The translations under genes and the position numbers were made by a program. A stretch of 64,000 nt of DNA. Source: an uncultured Carboxylicivirga sp. (GTDB taxonomy: Bacteria > Bacteroidota > Bacteroidia > Bacteroidales > Marinilabiliaceae). Position 1 is the stretch's first letter. Every line of letters starts with the position of its first letter. The stretch is from positions 4,402,001 to 4,466,000 of the forward strand of contig NZ_OY771430.1 in assembly GCF_963674565.1 (NCBI RefSeq). Direction: 5' to 3'. The notes under the pieces are model-generated. The model was not told where the DNA came from. It did no database searches and saw only the letters and a program-made list of their open reading frames with translations. This document shows positions 1-8,883 of this stretch, in pieces.

Positions 1-1299
1 TTTAAATGCTCTTTGACGAATCATAGTAACAATGTCGGCAGCTGTTTGCTCAGTTTCTCCATTATATCCACCTAAGCGAAGTAAACATTCTGCTTTAATC
101 ATATAGGCGTCAGTCAAACGAAAGAATGGAACATCATCTCCATAGGTGCCATCTTCTCCTGAAACGATTTCATATTTATGGAAACGTGCACCTTCCATTT
201 GATAAGCACCTGGATTATCAATGCTATGAACAGATTGAGAGTAGATAAGTGGAGTACCATCAATGGTGATAGATGCTCCTGATTTGTCTTTTTGTTCACC
301 AATCAACCAGGTATCACTAAATCTGGAATCATCCGTATCGTAAGTGTCGATGAATTGTGGCACTGCACAACTACCATTCCAGGGTGCTGATTTTAGTCCG
401 AAGGTTGCTTTACTTCCACCGTGTAAACATTTATTCGATAGGTAGTTGCCGGTTGCATTGTATTGCTTGCTGTATACAATAGCATAAATAATTTCAGAAC
501 AGGTTGAACCGTCAGCCATAAAAGGTTCGGTATAGGCTGATGAAAGAGTGAATTTGCCATCATTAATTACTTCATTTACTTCATTGTAAGCTTTTTCGTA
601 ATAAGAATTGTCACTTGTTCCGAACCATGCATTATAATTAAGGTACATTTTAGCTAAAACCATGCAAGCAGCATAATAATTGAATTGGCCATAAAGAATA
701 TCTTCGTCTTTTAAGATGGTTTTTACATCTTTCATTTCCTGTTCAATAAAACTGAACAATTTTTGAGGATCTTCTTGTTCTGGCAGGAATCCAGCATCCC
801 GCGTAAAGATGGTATCTAACGGTACATTTCTGAAGTTATCTAGCAGTAAATAGTATGATAAGCCTCTGATACCTCTTAGTTCGGCAGCAGATACCGGTGC
901 ACTTTTAACGATGTCATACTCCAGTAACTGATTACATCCGTTGATGGTTTTATAGGCCTGATTCCATATGGTCCAGAAATGACCTGTAGTTGCCGTGTAA
1001 GTATGTTTATGCATGGTAACGTATAAGTCACCCCAACCAATACCAATTCGAAGGGGAGTCATAATTAAGTCTGATGATTCCTCGTAAATATCAAAAGTTC
1101 CATTCCAACCCCAATAGAGCCATCTCAAGTTCTGGTAAACATCTCCATTTAATGACTTAATCTCTTCATCGCTAAATGTATATCCACGATCAGGTATTAC
1201 GCTGAAGGGTTTCTCTGTAAGATCGGTACAAGAGCTAAAACCTATTATGGCAATAAGGAATATAGCTACGATTCTATTTATGATATATTGTATTTTCAT
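1..1299 (-). CDS. SusD/RagB-family outer-membrane lipoprotein (3' part cut by window edge)
   Basis: This reading frame is open from the ATG at 1299 to the window edge, giving 433 codons of a family usually 500-600 residues long, so the C-terminus lies outside. The N-terminus has a hydrophobic stretch ending in a lipobox (GFSSC, Cys24), as expected for a surface lipoprotein. The helical TPR-like body follows, with the typical features of SusD proteins (a W..IWNQAYKTINGCNQLL-type segment near residue 115 and a TMIRQRA-type segment at the visible end). SusD proteins cap the SusC channel and bind the glycan or other polymer before uptake. It lies 49 bp downstream of susC on the same strand, so the two form a susCD operon read right to left. 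The substrate cannot be told from these genes alone. Confidence 0.93.
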   Translation of the reverse strand, partial: MKIQYIINRIVAIFLIAIIGFSSCTDLTEKPFSVIPDRGYTFSDEEIKSLNGDVYQNLRWLYWGWNGTFDIYEESSDLIMTPLRIGIGWGDLYVTMHKHTYTATTGHFWTIWNQAYKTINGCNQLLEYDIVKSAPVSAAELRGIRGLSYYLLLDNFRNVPLDTIFTRDAGFLPEQEDPQKLFSFIEQEMKDVKTILKDEDILYGQFNYYAACMVLAKMYLNYNAWFGTSDNSYYEKAYNEVNEVINDGKFTLSSAYTEPFMADGSTCSEIIYAIVYSKQYNATGNYLSNKCLHGGSKATFGLKSAPWNGSCAVPQFIDTYDTDDSRFSDTWLIGEQKDKSGASITIDGTPLIYSQSVHSIDNPGAYQMEGARFHKYEIVSGEDGTYGDDVPFFRLTDAYMIKAECLLRLGGYNGETEQTAADIVTMIRQRAFK

Positions 1300-1348
1300 G
1301 CTTTTCTATTTTCAAGTTTTTGAAAAACCTTAATAATTTCTGTAACCG

Positions 1349-4306
1349 TTAAAAGGTGATGTTAAGTCCAATTGTATACGAACGGATAGATGGATATTTA
1401 TCTCTATCGTCTGTTCCTGCAGATAAGAAATTAGTAGCTAATTCCGGATCTAAACCTGAATAATTGGTGATAACAAATGCATTTTCTACAGAAGCATAAA
1501 CTCTTACTTTAGAAAGATATTTACTTTGTTTTAAGGTATAGCCAAATGTGATGTTATCCATCTTCATATAGTCTCCATCCTCCAGGTAATAGCTTACAAA
1601 TGTTTGAGTCAGGTTGTTTGCTAACGGCGCAACACCGTATACATCATTTGCTGCAGTTTTTAAACGGTTGTATTGAATGGAATTGTTTTCGTAAAACATT
1701 CTCTGACCGTTTAAGATTTTATGTCCGAACTGACCGCTCATTTGCATTACTAAATCAAACTTCTTGTAAGTAAAGGTGTTGTTCCAGCCAATGGTTATTT
1801 TGGGTAGACCTGAACCTAAATATTGTCGGTAATCTTCACTTGCTTTAATATCGTCGTTAAATTTTACAGCTTCTCCTGTTTCAGGGTTCTCAATTAACCA
1901 ATAGCCATCATCTGTTAAACCCACAGACTTCATACCCCAAAACTGTCCCATCGACATTCCTATTTCAACACGGTGAGTTGGCAGAGAAATTGGATCTGTT
2001 GCATATGCTGTATTCCAGAAGTTATCTGATTCATACAAGTCGTTGGATAAACTAACAAGTTTATTTTTATTATGAGAAGCCGTAACCGTCGTGCTCCATT
2101 GGAAGTTACTTAACTTAACGGGCAAGGCATTCACCGAAATATCGAATCCTTCGTTTTTCATCTCGCCAACATTTGCCAACATCTCAGGATATTTATATGG
2201 TGGTACTGGTACCTTGTAATAATAAAGTAAGTCAGAAGTGCTTTTCCAGTAGTAGTTTGCTGAGGCATTAACCCTGTTATTTAAAACAGAAACATCAAAT
2301 CCAACATTGTATTCTTCTGATACTTCCCATTTTAAATCCGGATTAGGATTGGATATAACCTGTGTTCCACTCTTCCAACGGGTGCCATCAAAATAGTTAG
2401 CGCCACCTGAATATCTTTGATAAGACAAATATGGATCGCCCGGTATAACACCTGTTACACCGAAACCAGATCGTAGTTTTAAGTTATTTAGCCATTCAAA
2501 GGATGACATAAATGTTTCATTGCTGATGGTCCAGCCTAATGAAAGAGAAGGAAAATTACCCCATTTATAATTGTCACCAAATTTTGATGAGCCTTCGTGT
2601 CTGATACTCGCTAGTACATTATATTTATTTTTATACCCGTAGCTTACACGTCCGATAAAACCAATAAGTAAGTCATCGCTTTTTCCGCTTCCCATTCCGG
2701 CATTACCATCATTGATTGCTTCTCCTGCGCCTAAATTGTTATATAGGTAGTAATCAGTTAAAAATCCATAGTTAGAAGCCCAGAAACTTTCCTGCATATT
2801 GGATTGATAACTATATCCTGCCAATGCAGAGATACGATGATCGGAAAATGTTTTTTCATATTTAGAGGTTAACTCCAAATAGTCTTTCTGATCATTGTAT
2901 GAGCTTTGATAAGCTTCACCAACCCTATTATTGGTTTCTGCTGTATAAAATTGTGAAGTAGTGTAGCTTTTACTATTTGAAAAACTACGATGCGTAGCCA
3001 ACATCAGATTTGTTTGCCAACCATCTATTGGCTCTAATGTCAAATTACTTGTTAATCGTGTATACTCGCTTCTGTTTTCTCCAATTTTTTCATTCAACAT
3101 TGAAACCGGGTTCAAATATTGCAAAACAGTAAAATCCTCTCTATAGGTTCCATCTTCATTGTATACCGGTAGCGTTGGGTTTCTTATTAATGCCTGACGG
3201 TAAGCATATGCCGGATCAGCAAGATCATATTTTCTAATGCCTTTTACTATGTTTAAATTAAGCTTAAGCATATCATCAAGAAAGTATTGATTTAAATCAA
3301 AGTTTACTTTAAGCGTATTGTTTCCTGTTGATTTAATAATTCCTTCTTCCTCACGATAAGTAACATTTGCAGCATAAGTTGCATTATCTGTTCCTCCGGT
3401 AACACTAATACTGTGATTATGTGTGTAGGCGTTTTGCGATATTCCTTTTAACCAATCGGTATCGTATCCGGCATCTTTAAAAGCTGTTAATCCATTTCTT
3501 ATATCTTCCGGACCCATAAACTCAGCTTTTTTGTAAAACTCAGAAGTGGTATAATATCCATCATAAGAAACAACCGGTTTGCCCTGACGTTGTCCACCTT
3601 TTGTGGTTATAATTATTACTCCACCGGCTCCTCGTGTACCATAAATTGCTGCTGCTGACGCATCTTTTAGAACATCAATGGAGGCTATGTTTTCAGGAGC
3701 AACCGTATTTAAATCACCAGGTATTCCATCTACCAGTACGAGAGGATTTGAGCTACCTATTAAAGATACCATACCCCTAATATTGATACTTGAAGAAGCA
3801 TTGGGATCTCCTGATGCTTTAGTGATTACCAAACCAGCAACCTGACCTTTAATCAGATCGGCTGCATTTTGGACGTTACCCACTAAAAAGTCTTCTGATT
3901 TAACACTGGCAATAGCACTTGTTATATCTCCTTTCTTTTGTGTTCCATAACCAATGGCTACAATTTCATCCAAACCAACAGATTCTGGTTGAAGGCTGAT
4001 GGTGATAAAGGTTTGGGAAGCCACTGTTATTTCATAGTTTTTATAGCCAATAAAAGAAACTACCAAAACATCTGATGAGTTAGCATCAATACTAAACTTA
4101 CCATCCATATCGGTAATTGTTCCTTCACTTGTGCCTTTAATCATTATGGCCGCTCCTGGCAAAGGTGTATTCGTTTCATCATAAATTACTCCTTCAACTC
4201 TGTTTTGAGCGAAAAGGGTTGATGAAGTAAGAACAAAACCCAGTATCAAAAAAAATGATATTGGATTACAATATGTTCGAACAGATCGTTTGATTTTGTC
4301 ATTCAT
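1349..4306 (-). CDS. SusC/RagA-family TonB-dependent outer-membrane transporter
   Basis: A 985-residue protein with a signal peptide (cleavage near AQ-NR, residue 34), a carboxypeptidase-regulatory-like beta-sandwich (about 36-115, GVIYDETNTPLPGAAI), the TonB plug domain (about 120-240), and a beta-barrel ending in an aromatic residue (LNITF). The plug carries the SusC hallmarks: a VDGIPGD segment, an IDVLKDASAAAIYGTRGAGG segment and IIITTKGG. It forms the channel through which oligomers held by the SusD lid enter the periplasm, powered by TonB-ExbBD. There is no N-terminal anti-sigma-contacting (STN) domain, so regulation by a dedicated ECF sigma/anti-sigma pair is less likely. It is the first gene of the susCD operon. 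The divergent neighbour is a sensor kinase. Confidence 0.97.
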   Translation of the reverse strand: MNDKIKRSVRTYCNPISFFLILGFVLTSSTLFAQNRVEGVIYDETNTPLPGAAIMIKGTSEGTITDMDGKFSIDANSSDVLVVSFIGYKNYEITVASQTFITISLQPESVGLDEIVAIGYGTQKKGDITSAIASVKSEDFLVGNVQNAADLIKGQVAGLVITKASGDPNASSSINIRGMVSLIGSSNPLVLVDGIPGDLNTVAPENIASIDVLKDASAAAIYGTRGAGGVIIITTKGGQRQGKPVVSYDGYYTTSEFYKKAEFMGPEDIRNGLTAFKDAGYDTDWLKGISQNAYTHNHSISVTGGTDNATYAANVTYREEEGIIKSTGNNTLKVNFDLNQYFLDDMLKLNLNIVKGIRKYDLADPAYAYRQALIRNPTLPVYNEDGTYREDFTVLQYLNPVSMLNEKIGENRSEYTRLTSNLTLEPIDGWQTNLMLATHRSFSNSKSYTTSQFYTAETNNRVGEAYQSSYNDQKDYLELTSKYEKTFSDHRISALAGYSYQSNMQESFWASNYGFLTDYYLYNNLGAGEAINDGNAGMGSGKSDDLLIGFIGRVSYGYKNKYNVLASIRHEGSSKFGDNYKWGNFPSLSLGWTISNETFMSSFEWLNNLKLRSGFGVTGVIPGDPYLSYQRYSGGANYFDGTRWKSGTQVISNPNPDLKWEVSEEYNVGFDVSVLNNRVNASANYYWKSTSDLLYYYKVPVPPYKYPEMLANVGEMKNEGFDISVNALPVKLSNFQWSTTVTASHNKNKLVSLSNDLYESDNFWNTAYATDPISLPTHRVEIGMSMGQFWGMKSVGLTDDGYWLIENPETGEAVKFNDDIKASEDYRQYLGSGLPKITIGWNNTFTYKKFDLVMQMSGQFGHKILNGQRMFYENNSIQYNRLKTAANDVYGVAPLANNLTQTFVSYYLEDGDYMKMDNITFGYTLKQSKYLSKVRVYASVENAFVITNYSGLDPELATNFLSAGTDDRDKYPSIRSYTIGLNITF

Positions 4307-4675
4307 AAATTTGGTGGTTTAATGTGAACAATATTTTCGTCGAATTTACTTATGAATGGAAGTTACACCCTTACACAAATGGTTTTTAAACTTGCACAAA
4401 TGTGTAAATGTAAAAAAATGTAAAATAATTAAAGATAAGATATACAGATGTATAGACTTTGAATTATTTAATATGATGAGTTATAAATAGCAATAATGTT
4501 TAAAAGTGTTTTATTTTTGATGAGCTTCAGGGTTGAGGAAGAAATATGTTCTGAATAGAGAATTAATTTCTTAATAATGCATTAATATGTAAATAGTGTA
4601 ACGATTTATAAGATTGATCGTAAATAACTCTGGAAAAAATAAACACCTGAATTTTCTATTAATTTGTTTTTTGGA
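4307..4675. promoter_or_regulatory. Divergent control region between susC and the sensor kinase, with spaced direct repeats
   Basis: 369 bp without a gene, very AT-rich. The octamer CACAAATG occurs at 4374-4381 and again at 4395-4402, exactly 21 bp apart (two helical turns). The second copy lies inside CACA-AA-TGTG, a small inverted repeat. It is followed by three copies of TGTAAA starting at 4403, 4409 and 4419. This cluster lies 70-115 bp upstream of the susC start and could be an operator. Toward the kinase, TTAATTTG at 4659-4666 resembles the Bacteroidota -7 element with one mismatch. Function is inferred only from placement. Confidence 0.35.
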
Positions 4676-6346
4676 ATGCGGACCATATTTTACATTCTTA
4701 TTTTTACATTGATATTGCCCAGATTGAATGCAATGGGACAATATCATGTTATGGTCAGTCATAATTATCCACCCTATCATTTTTATAGCACTAATGGTGA
4801 GATGGTAGGTTTTAATATCGATATCATAAAAGCAATTAATAACATCTATGATAATCGGATTAAGATCTCTGTTGGTGATTGGGAGGAAATTGTCAGGTTA
4901 TTGGATTCGGGTGAAATACAGGCCGTAGCTGGAGTACATTATCCTGGATCATCGGATGAGAAATACTTTTATACACGATCTGTAATAAGTACCAGTCATT
5001 GTTTTTTCTATAATAGTGACTATCGCTCCTTTTTATCTGTTGAAGACATAAGAACAGAACAGCGACCCAAAGTTGTACTTTGGGAGAATGATGTTCTTGA
5101 GCATTATATGCTTTCGCTTAATCCGAACTCCGATTTTATTTTCGTCAATAATTACGAAGAGCTTTTTAAAGCATTGCAACGAGAAGATGTTATTTGTGCC
5201 ATAGCTCAGAAAAATGCCGGTAAGTATTTTGCAAAGAATTTGAAATTCGATTTTGTGCAGGCTACCAATGATGTGTTTCTGGAAAGAAATATGGGATTTA
5301 AGGTAAGCAGCGAATATCCCGAACTGGCCGAAATATTAAATAATGGTTTGGAAATCATTATGGCGAATGGTACTTACCAGGAAATTTATGACAAGTGGAT
5401 CAAGGAGTTTGACAAACCAGTTAATAGTTGGAGATACTATATTAAGGATATTATCATTGGTGGTATTGTATTAAGTCTTGTTATTGGAATATTGTTGTTT
5501 TTCAATCGACTGTTGAAAAAGCAGGTGAGGCAGAAGACCAAACATTTGCAACATCAGTTAGAACTGAATAATATAATTCGACAGGAACTTGAAATAGCAA
5601 AAGTGCGAGCTGAAGTGAGTGATCAGATGAAATCTGCTTTTTTGGCTAATATGAGTCATGAGATTCGTACACCAATGAATGGTATTCTTGGCTTCTCTGA
5701 ATTACTTAAATCTGCTGATTATGGATCGGAAGAGCAGAGCTATTACATTAGTCTGATTCAGAAAAGTGGTGCCCGGATGTTGTCAACCATCAATAATATC
5801 ATTGATATATCTAAAATAGAATCAGGTGCTGAAAAACTAATGCTAAAGGATCTGGACTTGAAGCAGATGATACAAGAGATTGGTGAGTTTTTCAGTGTTG
5901 AAGCAAAAGAGAAAGGCATTGAGTTAGTGGTTGAAAAAGGTGATTGTATCCATCCTTGTAAAATAAGAACGGATGAATATAAGCTACATTCCATTTTAAC
6001 CAACTTACTAAAGAATGCAATTAAGTTTACATATAAAGGTAAGGTAACCATTAATTTTTCTATTTCAGAAACCTTTGCCCGATTTGCAATAAGTGATACC
6101 GGTATTGGTATCAGTAAGGATAAACAGGAAGTGATTTTTAATCAGTTTGTGCGAGCTGATATTTCTTATTCAAGTGAGTTTGAAGGATCGGGTCTTGGTT
6201 TATCTATTACCAAAGAATATGTAAAAATGCTGGGAGGTATTATCTGGCTTGAATCAGAACCTGACTCCGGTAGTACTTTTTATATTGAAATACCTTGTAA
6301 GCAACCTCATTCACAAGAAAATATACTTGCGCATATATCTGCTTAA
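4676..6346 (+). CDS. Sensor histidine kinase with periplasmic solute-binding (SBP family 3) domain
   Basis: The frame is open from a TTG at 4664, but the ATG at 4676 gives a clean signal-like N-terminus (MRTIFYILIFTLILP), so I choose 556 residues. Residues about 25-240 form a family 3 extracellular solute-binding domain (start HNYPPYHFY, then GEMVGFNIDIIKAI and ILNNGLEIIMANGTYQEIYDKW). One transmembrane helix follows (about 252-275), then a short coiled coil, a HisKA domain with the phospho-acceptor H328 in MSHEIRTPMNG, and a complete ATPase domain (NLLKNAIKF, SDTGIGI, GSGLGLSI). There is no receiver or output domain and no response regulator nearby. Such proteins sense small ligands, often amino acids, directly in the periplasm. 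Its stop overlaps the stop of the convergent gene by three bases (shared TTAA). Confidence 0.9.
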   Translation: MRTIFYILIFTLILPRLNAMGQYHVMVSHNYPPYHFYSTNGEMVGFNIDIIKAINNIYDNRIKISVGDWEEIVRLLDSGEIQAVAGVHYPGSSDEKYFYTRSVISTSHCFFYNSDYRSFLSVEDIRTEQRPKVVLWENDVLEHYMLSLNPNSDFIFVNNYEELFKALQREDVICAIAQKNAGKYFAKNLKFDFVQATNDVFLERNMGFKVSSEYPELAEILNNGLEIIMANGTYQEIYDKWIKEFDKPVNSWRYYIKDIIIGGIVLSLVIGILLFFNRLLKKQVRQKTKHLQHQLELNNIIRQELEIAKVRAEVSDQMKSAFLANMSHEIRTPMNGILGFSELLKSADYGSEEQSYYISLIQKSGARMLSTINNIIDISKIESGAEKLMLKDLDLKQMIQEIGEFFSVEAKEKGIELVVEKGDCIHPCKIRTDEYKLHSILTNLLKNAIKFTYKGKVTINFSISETFARFAISDTGIGISKDKQEVIFNQFVRADISYSSEFEGSGLGLSITKEYVKMLGGIIWLESEPDSGSTFYIEIPCKQPHSQENILAHISA

Positions 6347-7575
6347 CCAAAGAAAAGGTAAGCCAGCCAAATGGAGGCCACTATTCCTGCAAGATCAGCC
6401 AATAAACCACAACCCACTGCGTGTCGTGTTCTCTTAACGCCTACCGATCCAAAATAAACAGCCAATACATAAAAGGTAGTATCTGTGGAACCTTGAATGG
6501 TACTTGCTACCTTACCAACAAAAGAATCAACACCAAAAGTATGAATGGCATCTACCATCATACCACGGGCAGCTCCTCCGCTCAAAGGTTTCATAAAAGC
6601 TGTTGGAAGCGCATCAACAAAGCGAGCATCCAAACCCATAAAAGCAAATGTATCTCCAATGCCATTAACAATAAAATCCATTGTTCCTGAAACACGAAAT
6701 ACCCCAATTGCTACTAATATGGCAACAAGGAATGGAATGATTTTGATCGCAATTCCAAAACCTTCTTTGGCGCCATCAATAAAAGCATCGTAAACGTTCA
6801 CTTTCTTACGTATCGCCATTACAATAAAAGCTATGATAATGGTGAATAAAAGAAGGTTCGCTCCCAGCAACGAAAAGGTATTCACCATTTCGCGGGGTAA
6901 TGTAGTGAGATACCAGATCAAGCCTCCTATTAAAGTGATAAAACCACCAAGATAGGCAAGGATAACTTTATCAAACAGATTTATTTTCTGAACAACAGAA
7001 ACTGAAATGATTCCTACTAAAGTGCTGAAAAAGGTAGCCAACAGTATGGGTAGAAATATATCAGATGGGTTAACAGCTCCTTTTGTTGCACGTATTGCCA
7101 TAACACTTATCGGGATGATGGTTAGCCCACTTGTGTTAAGGACCAGAAACATGATCTGTGCATTGGAAGCCGTATCTTTATTAGGATTCGATTCCTGCAA
7201 TTCTTTCATCGCTTTCAAACCTACTGGTGTTGCAGCATTGTCGAGCCCCAGCATATTGGCAGCTATGTTCATCATCATACTTCCATATGCAGGGTGATTT
7301 TTAGGCAATTCAGGGAAGAGACGACTGAAGAACGGGCCGATAAGTTTTGACATAAGTTGTACCATGCCTCCTTTTTCACCAACTTTCATTAGTCCCATCC
7401 ATAAGGTGAGTGCTCCGGTTAATCCAAGGGATATATCAAAACCGGTTTTGGCACTATCAAATGTGGCATTGATCATATTTGGGAAAACTTCCATATCGCC
7501 AAAAAATATCAGTCGTACCAGTCCAACCGCAAAAGCAATTAAAAAGAAAGCAATCCACAAATAATTCAGTGCCAT
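6343..7575 (-). CDS. SpmA-SpmB fusion, nucleoside-recognition (Gate) domain membrane protein
   Basis: A 410-residue polytopic membrane protein made of two Gate/nucleoside-recognition halves, matching Bacillus SpmA (residues about 1-200, with MNIAANMLGLDNAATPVGLKAM) fused to SpmB (about 215-410, with SGGAARGMMVDAIHTFGVDS and IQGSTDTTFYVLAVYFGSVG). In spore formers these are separate proteins needed for spore core dehydration. Fused copies are common in non-sporulating Bacteroidota, where the role is unknown and may be transport. It starts 5 bp after the stop of the secreted protein gene at 7581-8276, so the two are probably co-transcribed. Its stop codon shares TTAA with the convergent kinase gene. 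Confidence 0.88.
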   Translation of the reverse strand: MALNYLWIAFFLIAFAVGLVRLIFFGDMEVFPNMINATFDSAKTGFDISLGLTGALTLWMGLMKVGEKGGMVQLMSKLIGPFFSRLFPELPKNHPAYGSMMMNIAANMLGLDNAATPVGLKAMKELQESNPNKDTASNAQIMFLVLNTSGLTIIPISVMAIRATKGAVNPSDIFLPILLATFFSTLVGIISVSVVQKINLFDKVILAYLGGFITLIGGLIWYLTTLPREMVNTFSLLGANLLLFTIIIAFIVMAIRKKVNVYDAFIDGAKEGFGIAIKIIPFLVAILVAIGVFRVSGTMDFIVNGIGDTFAFMGLDARFVDALPTAFMKPLSGGAARGMMVDAIHTFGVDSFVGKVASTIQGSTDTTFYVLAVYFGSVGVKRTRHAVGCGLLADLAGIVASIWLAYLFFG

Positions 7576-7580
7576 AGGGT

Positions 7581-8276
7581 TTATTTAAAAATAGAGGTTG
7601 TGTTTTCAGTAAATTCGGTTGTTGATAACTTAATGTTATCCACTTTTAAAGCACTGCTTGTTGACCCAAAACCAATAAATCCAGGTTCAAATGACTCATC
7701 GTTTGATTCGAGTATTAATTCATCATCGAAATATACTTTGACCGATTTTTCATCTGCATCTCTGATCACCTTTACATTATGCCATTCATTAATGCCCCAC
7801 AATACACCTTTATTCAGACTTTTGCCTGTAACTTCAGGTTTGGATCCGTCAACTTTAAAAATATTATGTGTCTTTTTATCAGCTTGTCCCGCAATCTGCG
7901 CATAGCAATAATGTTCTTTGTCTTTTATACCAAAGAAGATGCAAAAATCAAGTAAATCGAAATTTTTTCCGTTTTGTTGAATAGTCATCTCCAATTCAAA
8001 GCTGGAGACTACATAATTTTTCAAAACTGCAATAATTGATGGCCCCTCATGAGCACTAGTGTAATCACCTTTTCCCGAACATTTAAGTGATTTGCCGGGT
8101 TTCCCCATCTTACTGATTAACCATTTACCTTCATTTGAAAACTCAAAATCATCGGTGCTCTTATCGTTGTTAAAGCCTTGGTTATAAATGGTTTTTATTT
8201 TAGTCTCTTTGTCGTTTTGTGCAAATATAAAAGTTACGAATAGCGAAAAAGAGAACAACAAAAATGCTTTCTTCAT
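7581..8276 (-). CDS. Secreted lectin-like (ConA/LamG-fold, DUF1080-like) protein
   Basis: 231 residues starting with a Sec signal peptide (MKKAFLLFSFSLFVTFIFAQ). The rest resembles a concanavalin-like jelly roll of the 3-keto-disaccharide hydrolase/LamG type. It has alternating strands, an ELEMTIQQNG strand, the FGIKDKEHYCYAQIAG core, and the NEWHNVKVIRDADEKSVKVYFDD pattern typical of these sandwiches (edge strand with a bound ligand loop). No catalytic residues can be pointed out with confidence, so a binding role is as likely as an enzymatic one. It probably shares a transcript with the SpmA-SpmB fusion downstream (gap 5 bp). Confidence 0.75.
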   Translation of the reverse strand: MKKAFLLFSFSLFVTFIFAQNDKETKIKTIYNQGFNNDKSTDDFEFSNEGKWLISKMGKPGKSLKCSGKGDYTSAHEGPSIIAVLKNYVVSSFELEMTIQQNGKNFDLLDFCIFFGIKDKEHYCYAQIAGQADKKTHNIFKVDGSKPEVTGKSLNKGVLWGINEWHNVKVIRDADEKSVKVYFDDELILESNDESFEPGFIGFGSTSSALKVDNIKLSTTEFTENTTSIFK

Positions 8277-8334
8277 ATAGCGTCAATTCTGAGGTTTAAG
8301 TACAAATAGAACGTTGAATATAGCTAAAAATTGG

Positions 8335-8862
8335 TTAGGCTTTATTTCTTGGGTGGTTTTTCAAATCTTCAAGATCCCTTTTAAGACGGTATTCATCATG
8401 TGGTGCACCAAATTCTTTACAGGACACTTCATTCATAGGAACTTTCCAGATCTTAACATTTTTAACGGCAGGATCATTGTATTTAAATTCCTTCTCACTG
8501 TATGTTTTCATCAGGATATTAAGAGCTTCCCGCTTCTCATCCATATCTTCGATAAACTCAACCTTGCCCATCACCACTACACTTTTCGATTTCATTCGGT
8601 AGCTACAGGCTACTTCAGGGTGCTGAAAAACCAACTCGTTATCAGTTGAGAAGGTAATGCATATGTTATTGTTTTTTTCAATGATGTCGATCAGACGACC
8701 TACAGGAGCTGAGTGGAGGTAAATAATCTGGTCTTTATATCCGTAGTTCATAGGTAGCACATAGGGTTTATTCTCCGGATCGACAACCCCGATAAAACAG
8801 ATGTCACACTTACGTATAATTGCTTCTATAACTTCAATGTCTGTGTGGTTAAGTGTTTGCAT
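8335..8862 (-). CDS. Pyridoxamine 5'-phosphate oxidase-like FMN-binding split-barrel protein
   Basis: 175 residues, cytoplasmic, no signal. The sequence fits the split-barrel flavoprotein family: an N-terminal CDICFIGVVDPENKPYVLPM strand pair, then YGYKDQIIYLHSAPVGRLIDII (the FMN-phosphate-contacting region), and a later SVVVMGKVEFIED strand. Family members include NimA-type nitroimidazole reductases, heme-related proteins and many of unknown substrate, so the exact reaction cannot be given. It starts 21 bp after the stop of dnaG on the same strand and is probably carried on the same transcript. Confidence 0.85.
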   Translation of the reverse strand: MQTLNHTDIEVIEAIIRKCDICFIGVVDPENKPYVLPMNYGYKDQIIYLHSAPVGRLIDIIEKNNNICITFSTDNELVFQHPEVACSYRMKSKSVVVMGKVEFIEDMDEKREALNILMKTYSEKEFKYNDPAVKNVKIWKVPMNEVSCKEFGAPHDEYRLKRDLEDLKNHPRNKA

Positions 8863-8883
8863 GGTATATGTTATTTATTTTTA

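Noticed and set aside
4571..4780. Minus-strand frame spanning the kinase promoter and start
   Set aside because: It crosses the 5' end of the sensor kinase with no start signal and no homology that I can see.
6421..7564. Several plus-strand frames of 60-96 codons across the SpmA-SpmB gene
   Set aside because: They are mirror frames of a strongly supported membrane protein and contain low-complexity Ser/Lys/Ile-rich sequence.
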